A model generated the notes under the pieces. It was not told the DNA's origin, made no database searches, and saw nothing but the letters and a program-made list of their open reading frames with translations. A stretch of DNA of 64,000 nt from Gryllus longicercus (Eukaryota; Arthropoda; Insecta; Orthoptera; Gryllidae), in NCBI GenBank assembly GCA_038098605.1, contig JAZDUA010000059.1, forward strand, positions 620,001 to 684,000, given 5' to 3'. Every line of letters begins with the position of its first letter. The first letter of the stretch is position 1. A program made the position numbers and the translations under genes. This document shows, one piece after another, positions 9,592-22,230 of this stretch.

Positions 9592-12510
9592 TTATTTATA
9601 TTTTTTAAGGGAAATGTTGTGATTTGAAAATTCCTTTACACTGTAGAACATGTTGTTAAGCAGGAAAGCTTTCAATTTACTTTTAAATGTATGAATTGTG
9701 TTTATGTCTTTGATATCATCGCCTAGTTTGTTGTAAAGTGTAATGCCCTCTATTAGGGTACTTTTTTGATAAAGTGTAGTTTCAGTGGGGAACGTGTAGG
9801 TTATCCTTTTGACGGGTGTTGTAGTTATGTACATCAGAATTTAAAGTAAAAGTGTCTTTGTTTTCCATGAGAATTTTCTTTGTGAAGACCACTATTTCAA
9901 ATATGTACATGCATGGTAGAGGAAGAATCCTTAGTTTATTAAACAAGGGTTTGATAGACTCCAGCTTATGAGTGCTGGTCATTGTTCGCAGTATTCTTTT
10001 TTGGATAATGAATGTGCGAGTGCTTTCAGGGGCATTTCCCCCAGAATATTATTCCATATTTTAGGTGTGAGTGCACATTTGCAAAATACATTGTTCGAAG
10101 TCTGTCTCATTGTCTCATTGTTCGAAGTGTCTCAATGTTGGAGCTTGACCTGAGGGTGTATAGGGCATAGCAAGATTTGCTGAGCTTCTTGTTAAGACTT
10201 GATGTGAGTGTTCCATTTTAGGTTTTCTTGAATTGTTAGTCCGAGGAAGGTAGTTTCATGAGATATCGTTACAAGGTTATTGTTTATGAGCAAATGTTGT
10301 GAGAGTTTTTCTTTAGATCGAGGATTCATGAAATTTAGAGAGACTACCTTGCTGGTGTTTATGATGGGTTTGTTGTCTTGAAACCATTTTACTAGTGCTA
10401 GCAAAGTTTTGTGAGATTCTTTTTCTAATGATTCTTGTGTTTTTGCTTTGATGTTTGTGTCGTCTGCAAACAGAATTATTTTGTTGTTCCTTAAAGCCAA
10501 AAGCATGTCATTTATGTATATAAGGAATAGTATTGGCCCAAGGATGGATCCTTGCGGGACTCCACAATTTATTATTTGAGGACAGGAGTAGTAAGAGGAG
10601 ATTTGGTTTTTAGTGTGTTAGAGGGCAACTATTTGTCTACGTTTTGATAAATATGATTTGATCCATTGGCCTGCAATGCCTCGAATCCCTAGCATTTCTA
10701 GTTTTCTTAAAAGTATATGATGGTCAATGATGTCAAAGGCTTTTGACAAATCTAAGAAAAGGCCAATGGGAATTTCCTTCTGATTTAGTGCAGCAAGTAT
10801 GTCATTTAAAAAGGAGAAGATGGCTGTGTCTGTGGATCTATTACTCCTGAAGCCATGTTGTGCATTTGTAAGGACATTATTTGCATTGAGAAACTGTTTG
10901 AGTCTATCAATGAAAAGTCTTTCCAGAATTTTTGAAAATCCTGATAACAGGGAAATAGGCCTGTAGTTCATTGGGTCATAACTATTGCCCTTTTTAAACA
11001 ATTGTTTAATTTTTGCTGTTTTTAATATATCTGGAAATATGCCTGATTTTAGAGAGTAATTGCAGATATGAGAGAGTGGTTGCACTATACATGGAGCACT
11101 GTGTTTAATAAGAAAATTTGGAATGTTGTCCATGCCTGCTGAGAATTTATTCTCCATTTGTCCAATGATTTTAAAAATTTCAGAGGGAGTGGTTTCATAT
11201 AAAAATATGGAATTTGCAATTTGTGTAATATTAGTGTTTGGTGTGTTTTATTGTTTAGTGTGTGTTGAGAAATTAACTTATTACTAATTTGTGAAAAGTG
11301 TCCATTGAATATATCAGCCATTTCTTGTGGGTCTTGTACAGTTTCGTTTTTGAAGTGGAGCTCTGTTTTTTTTGTTATTATTAGTTGGTGCTGTAGTCTT
11401 TTTAATAATGTCCCACATGGCTTTTGCTTTATTACGTGCAATTGCAATGTATTTATCATTTGTTAAAATTTTTGCTTGTTTGATTACTTTTTTTAAGATG
11501 GAATGATATGTTTTGTAATATGAAATGAAGTTTGAGTTACATTTGTTATTGGTTAGTATTTTATACATGTTGCGTTTTCTTTCACATGACACTTTGATGC
11601 CTGTGGTAATCCATGACTTAGTTTTCTTATTTTGGATCTTTTTCAGTTTTTGAGGGAAAATGGCATTGAAATGTCTTAAGTATATATTTATGAATGAGTT
11701 AAACTAATCATTTGTATCGGTTGCCTTATATACTTCATTCCAGTTTTCAAATCTGAGCAAGTTTTAAAATTTTATTATGTTTCCTTGGGAATAGTAACGG
11801 ATTTCTTTGTAAGTTCTGTTCCGCGGTATTTGTTTCTGTGGGAAGTGTTAGGATTTGGGCAATATGGTCACTGAAACCTGTATTAAATGTAGCAACAGAA
11901 AAACAATGGTTATTTGCATCTATTATTATTTGATCTATAGCAGTGCTACTATTTTTGGATATTCGTGTTTGTGTATTTATGGTTGTTTGTAAATTGTATG
12001 ATTTTAGTAGGTCATTAAATAGATTTTCATTACTGGATTGTGTCAGGCAATTTATATTGAAGTCACCACAAAGAATAGTTTTATACTGTCTGCGTTTTTG
12101 AAGTTTTGTTAGAATAACTTACAGATTTTTTTTAAAAGGGTATTCAAATTTCCAGCAGGGCTGCGATATGTGCATAATACCCATGTTTTTATTGTTGTTA
12201 AGTCAGTGATGGATATTTCAAAGTCTCTCTCGTTTACAAGATGAGTGTGATTTGTGTAGGGTACAAAACTAATTGTATTTTTAACAAAAATGCATGTCCC
12301 GCCATATGCATGATGTGTATTGTTAATATTTCGACATGAGCTACTGGCTAGAGAGAAACCTGGTGTATATGTGTTATCTAATTGTTCTTTAGTTAGCCAG
12401 TGTTCTGTGAAGCACAATACTGAAATGTGGTTGAGTTTCTCCTCAAGTAATATTTCTATATCAGTGAGTTTATTTTTCAGAGACTGTACATTTTGGTGAA
12501 GAATGTGCAA
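9592..12510 (-). pseudogene. LINE A ORF2 (endonuclease-reverse transcriptase), broken
   Basis: The frame begins MHILHQNVQSLKNKL and FTEHWL (APE-type endonuclease). It continues over several frames to NYRPISLLSGFSKILERL, GFRSNRSTDTAIF, LDLSKAFDIIDH (RT motif A, more canonical than in LINE B), NCGVPQGS and FADDTNI (motif C). It ends with the conserved tail NYNTRQKDNLHVPH. At least five frame breaks distinguish it from LINE B. Confidence 0.85.
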
Positions 12511-12601
12511 ATAGCTTTTATTTTTGTGTATTGTCTGCTTTCCTGCTGATGTTTGATGCTACAGGTTATACACAGGAGTGGGTTTTCGGTTGCAGCGGAA
12601 G

Positions 12602-13745
12602 TTATATGTACGGATGGGACAGGGAGTAGGAAGCGTGGAAGTAGGTGAAGGGGCTGAAGAGAAGAAAGGTGAGGAGGTAGTTGGAAAAAGTGGAGTGGGT
12701 AGGAGCGGTGTAGGAGTAGGAACTGGCGTAGGTAAAATAGGACTGGCGGCAGGTGAGGGATGTTGAGTGGGCAGGAGAGGTGTGGGAGTAGGAGAAGGAA
12801 CTGGTGGGGGTAAGAGAGGACTGGATGGTGGTGAAAGATGCGGAGTGTGTAAGAGGGTTGTGGATGGAGAGGCAGAAGAATGGGTGTGAGGTAGCAGGGG
12901 CAGGGGTTACCAGTAGGTGCGAGATGAGCATGGCTCTTGGTTTTTGTTTTTCTATCTGGTTCATGTGGAGACCATGCCGAGTAAAATGTTTTCTTGAGAG
13001 GTTGTCGAGATCAACAAGTGTGATAGGTGTCCCTCTCAAGTGCTGTCTTATATGATGGTTTGCAATCTTAATATCATTGTTTATAGGAATGTTGTCGTGC
13101 CAGGGGGGCAGAGTGGTCATGATTACATTTGTGTGTTTAGCAGTCTCTTGTATTTTTGTTAAGTGTTCCATTGCGTGAAAGTGACTGCCAGAATTAATGT
13201 CATTCTGCCCACCTATAATTATTACTGCGTCCTTTTGTGTAAAAGATCTAGTATGAGTGTTTAAGTTCTCAATTACATGAGCCATCGTGGCATTAGGTTT
13301 AAAAATACCTGTAATTGAGAACTTTGACGGGAGTTTCTCTCTCACAATGGAGGAAAGGTTCCTACCATGGCTGTCGGCTAGAATCAAAATTTTACGTGAG
13401 TGAGAGAGAGTGCCATTTGTTGTTTTAAGTCTTGCCCGCTGAACTGTTTCTGTTGAGATTCTGTTGAGTGGTAAGGTAGGTTTGGTGGTAAGAGGTGGAA
13501 AGGAGAGAGGGTCAGAAAGGATCGAGAACCTGTTGAATGTGGGGGCGCAGTGTGGTGCCTGAGAGGTTCGTGGGTGGCTGGAAATGTGTGGATTTCTATT
13601 TTTCCTAGTTACGTGAGTCCACCCATCGGATTATTGAACGACCTGCTCCATTCTGATCTCATTTTTAATGTAATTAATATGCGCGTAGGCTTTCTTCAGG
13701 TCAGCGTTGAGTTGGGAAAGTGCGAAGTATGCCTGTTCCATGTTC
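12602..13745 (-). pseudogene. LINE A ORF1 with SGNH/GDSL-like esterase domain
   Basis: The frame starts MNMEQAYFALSQLNADLKKA, with coiled-coil character, and has a TAA after EQVVQ. It continues as DGWTHVTRKNRNPH. From 13387 it reads ILADSHGRN (block I), IIIGGQNDIN (block III) and RHGLHMN (block V His), the signature of the SGNH hydrolase domain known in ORF1 of some CR1/Jockey-like LINEs. A Ser/Thr/Pro-rich tail follows. The in-frame stop, plus a likely frame change in the tail, make it defective. Confidence 0.7.
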
Positions 13746-13800
13746 ATATTGATTTGTGTGTAATGGAAGTTTTTATATTAGTCTCTAGATGTACGAGTTT

Positions 13801-14952
13801 TCTTTTTTAAATAAGTATTTCTAAGAGTGTAGTTTAGTGTTTTAGAGAGGGTAGTTGATAAAGTTACAATGTATTTTCGTGTACCGTACAAATATGCACT
13901 ACACAATGTTGTACACTTCACTACAGATTAAGCATGCACTGGTTACTTACCACACCTTGTACAACTAATTACTATAAAGGGACTTGAAGTCTTCAATAAA
14001 GTAACTTAAATGCTTATACACTAAAAATTACACTTCACACACTTATACTAAGCTAAAATAGTAATAAACACAAACACGCAAAGCAAAGATTGAGGTTAAG
14101 GTGGCGTCCACGTGTGGCAGCTGTGCACTCTGAATATACACACAATGCAAAGTTTACTAAACTGCTCAAAGTTAAATACTACTTTTATTCTCACTGATTA
14201 ATTATGTATTAAGAAAACTTCTGAACTGGTTTGAATTCGAAGGAATAATGAAATACGTTTAAAATACTTAAAAATGTACGGAGCGAAATTTACGTCTACA
14301 CTCACACGGCCGCCATCTTGAAAATCCTCTTAATTGAATATCTCTTGAAAATCCTTTTAATAAAATAACTCTTAATTGAAATAAAAATATGCATGGGATG
14401 CTCAAACTACAATGCGGTATATTGAACCCTGCTAAGCAAAACAAATACAGGCTACTGGGGCCAAAACAAAACATGACAAAGACGCATTCACCTCTCCTTT
14501 ATATAAAGGAACTTAATCACGCTATTTAAACTATACCTCTAAAGGTTTTAATTCAGGTTACTACCTGCGAAGAGCAGTGCCTACATTTTCATTAATTGCT
14601 ATTCGGTCTGATGTTCACGAGTAATATTTAACTAAAACCGTTGTTTCTACCAGTGAGCTTCCGCTAGTCATATACGAAGGGCTGATACCGGCTGCAAGCC
14701 GGTGCCAACGCCTTAAGTAGGCAACCCACTACACACGTCACAAGTTAGTGGATCGGCGGCTGCGCGCGCTTCCAAGCGTAGCGACGCCGCGCAAGCTGGA
14801 ATCGAGAGGGGAACTGCCCTCTTCTGTGTCAGGGAGGCGGTGGCTAAGAGAAGAGGCATTTGGAGCTTACTTACTGATAAAATTTGGTCACTCTCGTTGT
14901 TTCTGCGTCCAGCGGAATCAATCCACCGCGGTAGTCCTTCCCGCGAAAAAAG
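13801..14952. other. LINE A 5' flank, no gene recognised
   Basis: AT-rich DNA to about 14330 may be the LINE A 5' UTR. It contains GGCCGCCATCTTG near 14308, a YY1-like site as in some LINE promoters. The GC-rich stretch 14700..14950 has no recognisable domain. Confidence 0.35.
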
Positions 14953-15222
14953 TCACCGCCATCGCCCCACATATAATTTACCCTCGTCTAGAGAAATCTG
15001 TCTCCACTCTGGCGAATACCGCAATAGTCTCTTAAGGCGAAACAACCGTAACGCGGCTGGGCATGTATATTCTTTCTTATCACGAATGGTTCGTTTGAAG
15101 AAGGCTTTGCAAGCTTCACAGGATACTACACCATAGTGAAAACCAGAAGCTACATCGTCACAAACGAGACAGAGGCGACGAGGCATATCTTCTTTTATGC
15201 CCTCGTCAGATGGAGGTGCTAG
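14953..15222 (-). pseudogene. nuclear receptor DNA-binding exon, ERR (NR3B)-like
   Basis: The minus strand reads MPRRLCLVCDDVASGFHYG, then VVSCEACKAFFKRTI and EYTCPA. This is the first zinc finger of a nuclear receptor (C-x2-C-x13-C-x2-C) with the P-box EACKAFF typical of estrogen-related receptors. The usual GDV is DDV. After CPA the similarity to receptors stops, so the second finger is absent. Upstream SDEGIKED is consistent with receptor sequence, but the DNA beyond 15225 is kinase terminal exon. I read it as a single displaced exon. A live exon of a larger gene is less likely but possible. Confidence 0.75.
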
Positions 15223-15225
15223 ACG

Positions 15226-15296
15226 TCCATAGATTTCAAGTACATCTGTTTAAAAAAAATATGCTCGAATGCTTCATAGAGGAGTGATTCTATCAC
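15226..15296 (-). pseudogene. kinase exon 10 copy
   Basis: After TTTCAG there is AGAATCACTCCT (RITP), then, after a small frame change, EHIFFKQMYLKSMDV and a stop. It matches exon 10 up to FFK. The longer tail also appears at 25822..25896, so the functional gene's shorter ending may be derived. Confidence 0.6.
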
Positions 15297-15483
15297 CTGA
15301 AAGTAATTTAAGAAGTTGCCATCATAAATCTTCAGTCTCGGTAAGAAAAAGTTACCATAATTGAGGCGTCAATATAGATGCAAATTGTAATGCTGCTTCA
15401 TTATCTGTTAAGCATGAACATCATTTGGAGCAGCCGGCATTGATGAATATGAACAAGGTATCTATACGCAGACAGAATCACAA

Positions 15484-15524
15484 AATTATTGTCCGGCTTA
15501 ATCTCAAATTGGACAGTTTAATTC
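15484..15524 (-). pseudogene. kinase exon 8 5' fragment
   Basis: GAATTAAACTGTCCAATTTG and then AAGCCGGACAATA resemble the first 41 bases of exon 8. The acceptor AG has changed to TG, and a stop interrupts the frame. The downstream flank (to 16192) resembles intron 7 in places. Confidence 0.6.
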
Positions 15525-16192
15525 CAAGAAAAAAACACAAACGCATTCATTTAAGAGCTACAAACGTTTGTCATTGAGATAGCCATAGATATGCTCTAAG
15601 AGTAGGTGTTATATCAATTGGATGGAAAATGGCTAATAACTTAACCGAAATATTGAACTGATAATAATTTCTACGCAAAATACTAAATGTAGTAGGTTTT
15701 ATTGTTTTTTCCAACATTTAGAATGTGTCATTTTAGTGGACTTTCACACTTGATGTTTTGCTCTGTTTTTGGGAGTTCGGTACAAAATAATCCAAAAAGC
15801 AATAAAAATACAACGCTAATAAAGGTATCATATGAAATGTGATTTTAACTCGTCTTGTGTTAAACATCTCATACTGATAAGATTTCCGCGTATTTAGTAT
15901 TTTAGGTCATAAATTACTCCGGATTTTCTGAGAACCCAGAACATTTGCTACAGAATGGTGGCGATGGGCTAAAAGGATCGATTAGTCAGATGGTTGTCGC
16001 TGATGCATGGCAACGCCCGAGCAGTTATATTTGGCCGTTCACATGTCTTCTCACCGATCTCATATCGTATTCAGCTCTTACTGCCTAATTGAAAAAATTA
16101 TTAATTTACTTCACGTTCGTATAGAACTTTAAACTGCCAGGAATGTGAAATTTTACTAATCGGCTTCATGGAGTTCAGGAGTTATTAATTAC

Positions 16193-16408
16193 CTCCAGTT
16201 TGCGGAGGGCCCAGAACAACTGTCGGAGAATCGTTGCAATATCTGCAATTCTGGCCGGCTCAGGTGACCGCTGGACCATGAAGGCTTCTTGATCTAAATC
16301 TAACGCCTCCATGGCTACGAGCAGCCGGCCCTGCAGTTGGAAAGTCTCCATCCGTACGAGGTGATGCTCGCTCGGGTTGTTCTGACAGATGCGCGACAAC
16401 GCACGAGC
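16193..16408 (-). pseudogene. kinase exon 7 copy without acceptor
   Basis: The frame is open (ARALSRICQNNPSEHHLVRM and on to LFWALRKLE) and 216 bases long, with one Leu codon missing before ETF. The donor GTAATT is kept. The acceptor CTGCAG has become CTGATG, so normal splicing should fail. Confidence 0.8.
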
Positions 16409-17152
16409 CATCAGATACACGAAACAGTATTAAATAACTTCAACCACAAAGATCTAGGGGAAGAATTTTATTAAAATTGATGCATTTTCCGTATGCATCA
16501 GTTTCTTTGAAAAATGTGAGAATGCTACCTGCATTACACGCCACTCTAATAGAATAACTGTTGTAACATTTTGTACGACGGAACATTTTTCTTCGAAGAA
16601 TACGACTTACTTCCACATTCCATGTGAAATACGCAACAAAATTTAATGACTAATAGGAAATTAAAATGAATTTATTAAACCAATGGCAAACATTTTTGGA
16701 AGTTATACACTACGTCGCAAATACAAAAAGTCACATTACATTCTTCTTTCAAATTAATTTAATGTTGCAAATGTAATCAGTTCTTTTGGATAATGCTAAG
16801 ACTTGGTATGCATCCAACTGAAATTATTAATAAACGGTATGTCATGGCCCTTTTTTCATTTCACTGCATTAAACTTCATTAAAAGAAATTTAAAAGCTAT
16901 TTCTCTATTTTTTTTACTTCACTACCATATTGTATTTTGAAGTATCAAGAAAATGCAATTTTACCATGTATCCATGTACTGGAGAGTTTTCAGCCCCACA
17001 TTAGACTATCGAAAATGCATTAAAATGAGAACTCACTCAGACAGGGTTTTAGCTTTTCTTCTGACAAATCCGTCATATACCAATAAGTTTTTACCATGAT
17101 ACTACTGCCAATCGAATAATCAGGTTCGCGGAACTTAGGGGTTATTGATTAC

Positions 17153-17369
17153 CCTAGCTTTCTGAGGGCCTAGGACAGATGCCGAGGAAAGATGGCAACT
17201 TCCGCAATCCGCATCGGATCTGGAAACCGATGGACCGTGAAGGCTGAGAGATCGTAATCCGAGGCCCCCATGTCCACGAGCCACCGGCCCTGCAGCGGGG
17301 AGGCCCCGAACATCCGCAAGAGTTGATGCCCGGTCGGATCGTTCGGCTGATGCGCGCCAATGGCAGAGC
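17153..17369 (-). pseudogene. kinase exon 7 copy, degenerate
   Basis: It has 217 bases against 219, giving a frameshift. Similarity is clear in GGCCGGTGGCTCGTGGACAT and in the TGCAG acceptor. It is the most diverged exon 7 copy. The DNA between it and 16408 shows no gene. Confidence 0.7.
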
Positions 17370-18180
17370 CTGCACAACTTTCTCATTACCTCGTGCAAGT
17401 CCTGTTAGTCATTTGTCGTCTTTTTTTCTTTTGTTGTTACTGTTTCACGGCGTCCATACGGCCTTTTAAAAGCTTCGAAGACCACGAGCAACCAACACTG
17501 CTGCTGATGTGTTCGAATATCGGTATATGTTGCTCGTTGGGATCGCTAACGCTGACTTAATCCTTACATCTGAAAGATGATATAGCTCTGTTCGTTGTGA
17601 TAACAAAACGGTATTTGGTAAAATATTGAAAAGGGTTTCACATTTTTATACTTTATTTTATTTAATAGGTAATTATTACAAACAAATTAGCTTATTTGAT
17701 CTTATGTGGCTAGGCCGAAGGCCTTTAAGCCATTACAATACCTACACCCTTTCGCGTTCTAATCTTTTGAATTCTGGTATTCACCCCAAATGGTCTCTCC
17801 ATCGCATCAAAGCCGCGGAAAAGAGACCGTAAGGTACGGCTCAGGAAAAAACCCCTGAAGGGGGAAAACCTGCCGTCAGAAGCAGAGTACATACTAGTCT
17901 ATCCGACGTTTATTGTAAATATTTATTCTCTGGCGCAGGCGTCCCGCCGTCTCCTTCCAGTGTTTGGCCTCCTCAGCAGATGCAATCAAACAGCGCCACA
18001 GAAGATCGTCCGCACCAACGCATCTGCCCTTATAATTTCGATCCCCCCTTAACTTCGCCCCTCTTGAGCTTATTACTATGCCAGTTTTATTTGTTATATT
18101 GACCTGTTACCAATTGACTACGACTTCTTAGTCTTCCCTATGTCCGCAAAGCCCACAGATGCCATTACAACTTCGGTCCT

Positions 18181-21100
18181 TTAGTCTATGCTATATCCAT
18201 CCCGAAACCTGAACCAAGCGTATCCCCCTCTTGCGTCCTTTCCGAGAGTATGTACGTAACTTTCGCAACCCCATAACAGACTCGCATGAATTTGAGCTAC
18301 TAGCGATCGTTTTTCAGCCGTTGCTGCCCAGATCTCTTGCCTTTCAATATCCGCAAGTCTATCGGAAATCAGCTGTTCTATCTCGCGGGTTCCCCTATCT
18401 CCCACCATTTCCGGAGAGACTTCTCCCAACCCTGCGCGTTCAAGTAGCCGTTTAATTTTATACGCCCAGTAGCGATGGTCGCTTCACTGCAACTGCATTC
18501 TAAAGCACGTATGTATAAGTGTGTCGGTCTGTTCACTTGCTAATTTAATCAAAAGTTTAATAGGTTTCATTTTAAAATCTTTAAATTCCTATACTACCGA
18601 CCTCTCTTAAGACTCGGCATTGGCTGCGCATCTAGAAACTCCTAGAATTAATTAGAAATAACGTTTCGATGCTTTCTAGTCGATCTATCCTATCCACTCC
18701 CCCAGATATCTGCCCCATGGTTCATAGCTGGGAGAACAAGCGATTTGAACATTGTATCGCACACTTTTACCGGCAATTCCGGAACCCTGCGCACAGCGCA
18801 AACGATTTCTTTGAACACAATTCTTTCTTTGCTGTGAGCCGTCAATATGTGATTATTCCATCCCCCATTCATGGAAAATTTTTCACCAAGATACGTAAAT
18901 GTTTTGACGCGGTCAGTTTCTTCTCTAGCTTAGTACCATTTCTCTTTGCTACCCCAGATAAACCTATTCTGGAAGGCAACTACTTTGGGGTTTTGAATAT
19001 TTACTTTCATTCCCAGTGTCTCACTATACCTTTATAAAATATTTAAACTCTTCTGTAAACCCTCGATCGTTTCCGAACATAAAACTAAATCATCAGCATG
19101 TAGTAGTCGAGGAATTTTCAGGCCATCAATTTTCGTAGCCGCTGTGTCCACTTCCTGTACCGACATCAATAAATCATTTTTAAACAAGATAAACAGCAGT
19201 GAAAGGTGAAAGAGGACACCCCTGTCTTACTCCTACTGTCGATTTTAGGTTTTGCGTTGTACTTCTGTCACCGCACCTGACGCAGAAATTTGCTTCCCTA
19301 TTGATAGTCAAAAGCCATTTCAAAATCTACGAAACTGCAATATAAGTGGCCCCGTTTACGCGCAAGCGCCTCTTTTACTAGAGTATTTAACACAAATACA
19401 TTGTCAGTTGTCGCGAAGCCTCTCTTAAAGCCTGCTTGCAATTACATTTTACTGTAATTTTCCGCCCATTCACTCAGTCGCCCATTGAGTATTTTACAGA
19501 ACAGTTTGCTCAGCGCTGGCAAAAGACTAATTCTGCGATAATTTTTGGGGGCAATTCGCATCCCCTTTATTCTTAAAGATAGCTGTAAACGTTTCTGGAT
19601 ACGAGCCGGAATCAGCAATTTCATTAAATAACTTCATAATACTCTGGGTTTATGTTCCACAATTCCGAAATAATTTTTGTCGGAATGCCGTCCGGGCCGC
19701 CTGCCTTTTTATTATTCATGGTTAGAATAGCCCTATTTACTTCATTCCAGGTTAGAGGTTCGTCTGATTCAGGCACACTCCGGTTAGTGAAAATACCTTG
19801 CCCAGTTTCAATGTTCCCTACTGCGAACGTCCGTGAAAAATACTGCACCCACGCGTCTGCTGAAATTGCTTTAATTGAATTTATTTTATTACGCAGAGAT
19901 CTTATAACGTCCCAAATTGATGTACTATAATCGTTTCTTAGAATTGCCTGTATTCTTGCTGCCTCACTATCCTGCCAAGATTTCCTCGATTTTTTAATTG
20001 TGGCCTCGTACTGCCTACGTAATAACAAATAACTGTTTCCAGCTTCCTCAGTTCCCCTGTTTCTGAACTTCCTTAAGGCTACTATAGTTTCACGCCTGGT
20101 CTCCCGACACTCCTCGCTAAACCACCCTTGGGTCAGTTCCCTTCCTCCTCTCCCCCACCTTCGCATGCCCTTCCCTGCGCGGTAGAGCCGCCTTTCTAAA
20201 TTCTTTGTTTGCCTCTCCGAAGACCGCTCCTCTCGCGCCCACCCTGCCGAGTTAAGAATATCCTCTCCAAATTCTTCTTCTTTTCTATTACAAGTAATTG
20301 ACAGGAATGCCTGTTCCATCTTCACTTTGCACTTCAGGACAATGTCTACAAATTCCTGTCGCTTTTCCTCATTCCATACGAACCGTTGTCTTCCTATTGT
20401 CAATTTCGTCGCTCCTGCCCGCTCCTCTGCCGATGGCAGTGCAGTAGCATTTACAGGTAAATGCACGCACACAGGTTAATGATCGGATTCTTCCCGTAAT
20501 TCGATCCCAAAATCTAATATTGTGTATTATTTCCTGCGACAACAGCGTAATTTACTACACTACCTCCATTCCCACTAATATAAGTTAGTTACCCTTCCGT
20601 ATCCTGTCCATAGTTGCCGTTTAAGATTTCGAGATTCAATCTTTCGCATAATTGTAGCAATTCCTGCCAATCATTATTAATCTCTTTGAGTCTTTGAGTG
20701 TCTTTGCTTTTTCTGGAATTCGCTTTCGCTTCTTGCCGGTCGAAGTCCGAAAAAACTTCCTGCTCATAGCCAATTCGACCATTCATGTCCCCTAACACTA
20801 GCAAATTAGTACTCGGGTACCTCAGCTTTAACGTATCTAGGAAATCATTGATTTCGACGAAGGATTCTGGAGTGTAATAACGCGAACCCTGTAGGTGACG
20901 GTATACAAACACAATGTCAATATCTATATTTTGCATTACTAGTCTATTGCAAAGGAAATTGTCTGAGTTGGTCTTAATTTCATTAATAAACTGCATTAAG
21001 CTAGTCCGGAAAACGCACGCAACTCCACCCGGGTACCGACCCCTTTCTCCTCTGCGTTTTTTATTTTTTGCATATGGCTGTAAATCCAGACAGAGGTAAC

Positions 21101-21240
21101 GTTTCACCCTCCTTCCACCAACTTTCAAAGAGACCAATTACATCAAACGTATTAATGTAGTATTGATTACCGAGCTTAGAGCTTACCCCTTTGATGTTCC
21201 AACACCCTATTCTTAAAAAATATTCTTGCCTATTTGGTGA
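18181..21240 (-). pseudogene. LINE C ORF2 (endonuclease-reverse transcriptase), broken
   Basis: The endonuclease part has IGCWNIKGVSSKL, FESWW, GGVACVF and LVLGDMNGRIG. The RT part has NKKAGGPDGIPTKII, NYRRISLLPALSKLF, GVRQGCPLSPF (minus strand near 19215) and ADDLV (near 19095). A C-terminal segment reads VLPAMNHGADIWGSG. Several frame changes and stops separate these segments. Confidence 0.75.
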
Positions 21241-21256
21241 ACTGTTGGGCCCCGAC

Positions 21257-22230
21257 TTACCGCGAGCCTCCTGCTGCTGCATGTTGACTGCCATTGCCCT
21301 CGTACTCAGACCTCGCTCCGCCGCAAACCACCCGGCACTCGAGTGCCGTGAGCTCCGCCGGGAACGCGAACGCGACCGCCTCCGCCTCGATGCCGCGGGT
21401 ACAGAGAGTCTTCCGCGTCGCACCCGAACGAGGCGCAGCTGCAGGTGCGGCCGCGGTCCCGGCCACGGGCGCGCGCGGGGCGGCCGTGAGCAGGCGCCCG
21501 ATTGCTCGGAAGAGGTTTCCGCCCTCCTGGGGTTCTGCCCCCCTCGCAGAGTTCACGGGGCCCCGCCGCCCAGCCCCCTCCCAAGCCCGCGGACGGGCAG
21601 CCAGCTCGCCCAAGACGAAGCTGCGCCCTGCCACGACAAGCTTGTCGAAACGAATCGACGCCTGCCTCCCGCTGGCTTTCGCCTCCTGCAAATGCGGAAT
21701 TAATGCCTTACGCGTTTGTCTCGCTGCCCAGCTGAAGTCCTCTCGGACTCGCGCCATGCTTTTCTGGGAGAGATACTCCCGGGCTGCACGCAGCAGCTCC
21801 TCCCGCTTCCTGAATGAGGCCAGTTTGGCCACAATCGTGCGCGGCTGTCCCTCACGCCACCGCGCGGTCTGGTGCGCGCGCTCGATGTCGTGAAGCTCCA
21901 GCCTGACACCTAGCTGCTCAGCTAAACTCAGAATGCATCATGCCGCTCGTTGGCTGTCTGGAGCGACTGCACTGTCGCCTCTGCAAACGTCACCCTAGCC
22001 TGCAAAACGTCGATTCTATCAATTATCTCCTTACGATTTTTGTTCAAAATGTCTATAATCTCGGCGTTAGAAGGGGGTCGGGATTCAGCTCCACCCCACC
22101 GATCGCCAATAGCACCGCCATCACGGCCTCGCCCAGCACGCTCCCAAGTAGCCCCAGCCCCAGCGCTGCCCCCGGGCACCGCCACCGCGCGGCAGCTAAC
22201 CCCTCACCCAGCGGCCGATAGCCGCCCGCC
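21257..22230 (-). pseudogene. LINE C ORF1: 2A-like motif, coiled coil, L1-ORF1-like domain
   Basis: In order on the minus strand: AVLLAIGGVELNPDP (22075..22120, resembling a 2A-like VExNPGP motif); a coiled coil NAEIIDILNKNRKEIIDRID with VQSLQTANERHDAF; LELHDIERAHQTARWREG (on the complement of 21840..21910); and the C-terminal part VREDFSWAARQTRKALIPHL followed by IRFDKLVVAGRSF. The last two resemble the RRM/CTD of L1 ORF1 (Transposase_22). The 2A-like motif and coiled coil are in different frames, one base apart. Confidence 0.65.

Larger units (their letters stand above)
9330..13800 (-). mobile_element. LINE A, non-LTR retrotransposon
   Basis: The minus strand carries ORF1 (about 13745..12602) and ORF2 (12510..9592: endonuclease, RT, C-terminal domain), then a 3' UTR ending in an ATT microsatellite (9331..9362). 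It is closely similar to LINE B on the opposite strand at 53022..56740. Upstream DNA to about 14330 may be its 5' UTR. RT features (NCGVPQGS, FADDTNI) fit the Jockey/CR1 group; the exact clade is not determined. Confidence 0.85.

Noticed and set aside
12578..13055. Plus-strand Gly/Val-rich frames
   Set aside because: They are antisense to the low-complexity tail of LINE A ORF1.
15226..15250. AAACAG as splice acceptor of the ERR-like exon
   Set aside because: The same bases occur in an independent kinase exon 10 copy at 25822..25896, so they belong to the kinase tail, not to the receptor.
21191..21893. Plus-strand frames of 170 and 199 codons
   Set aside because: They are antisense shadows of LINE C ORF1, which has recognisable domains on the minus strand.
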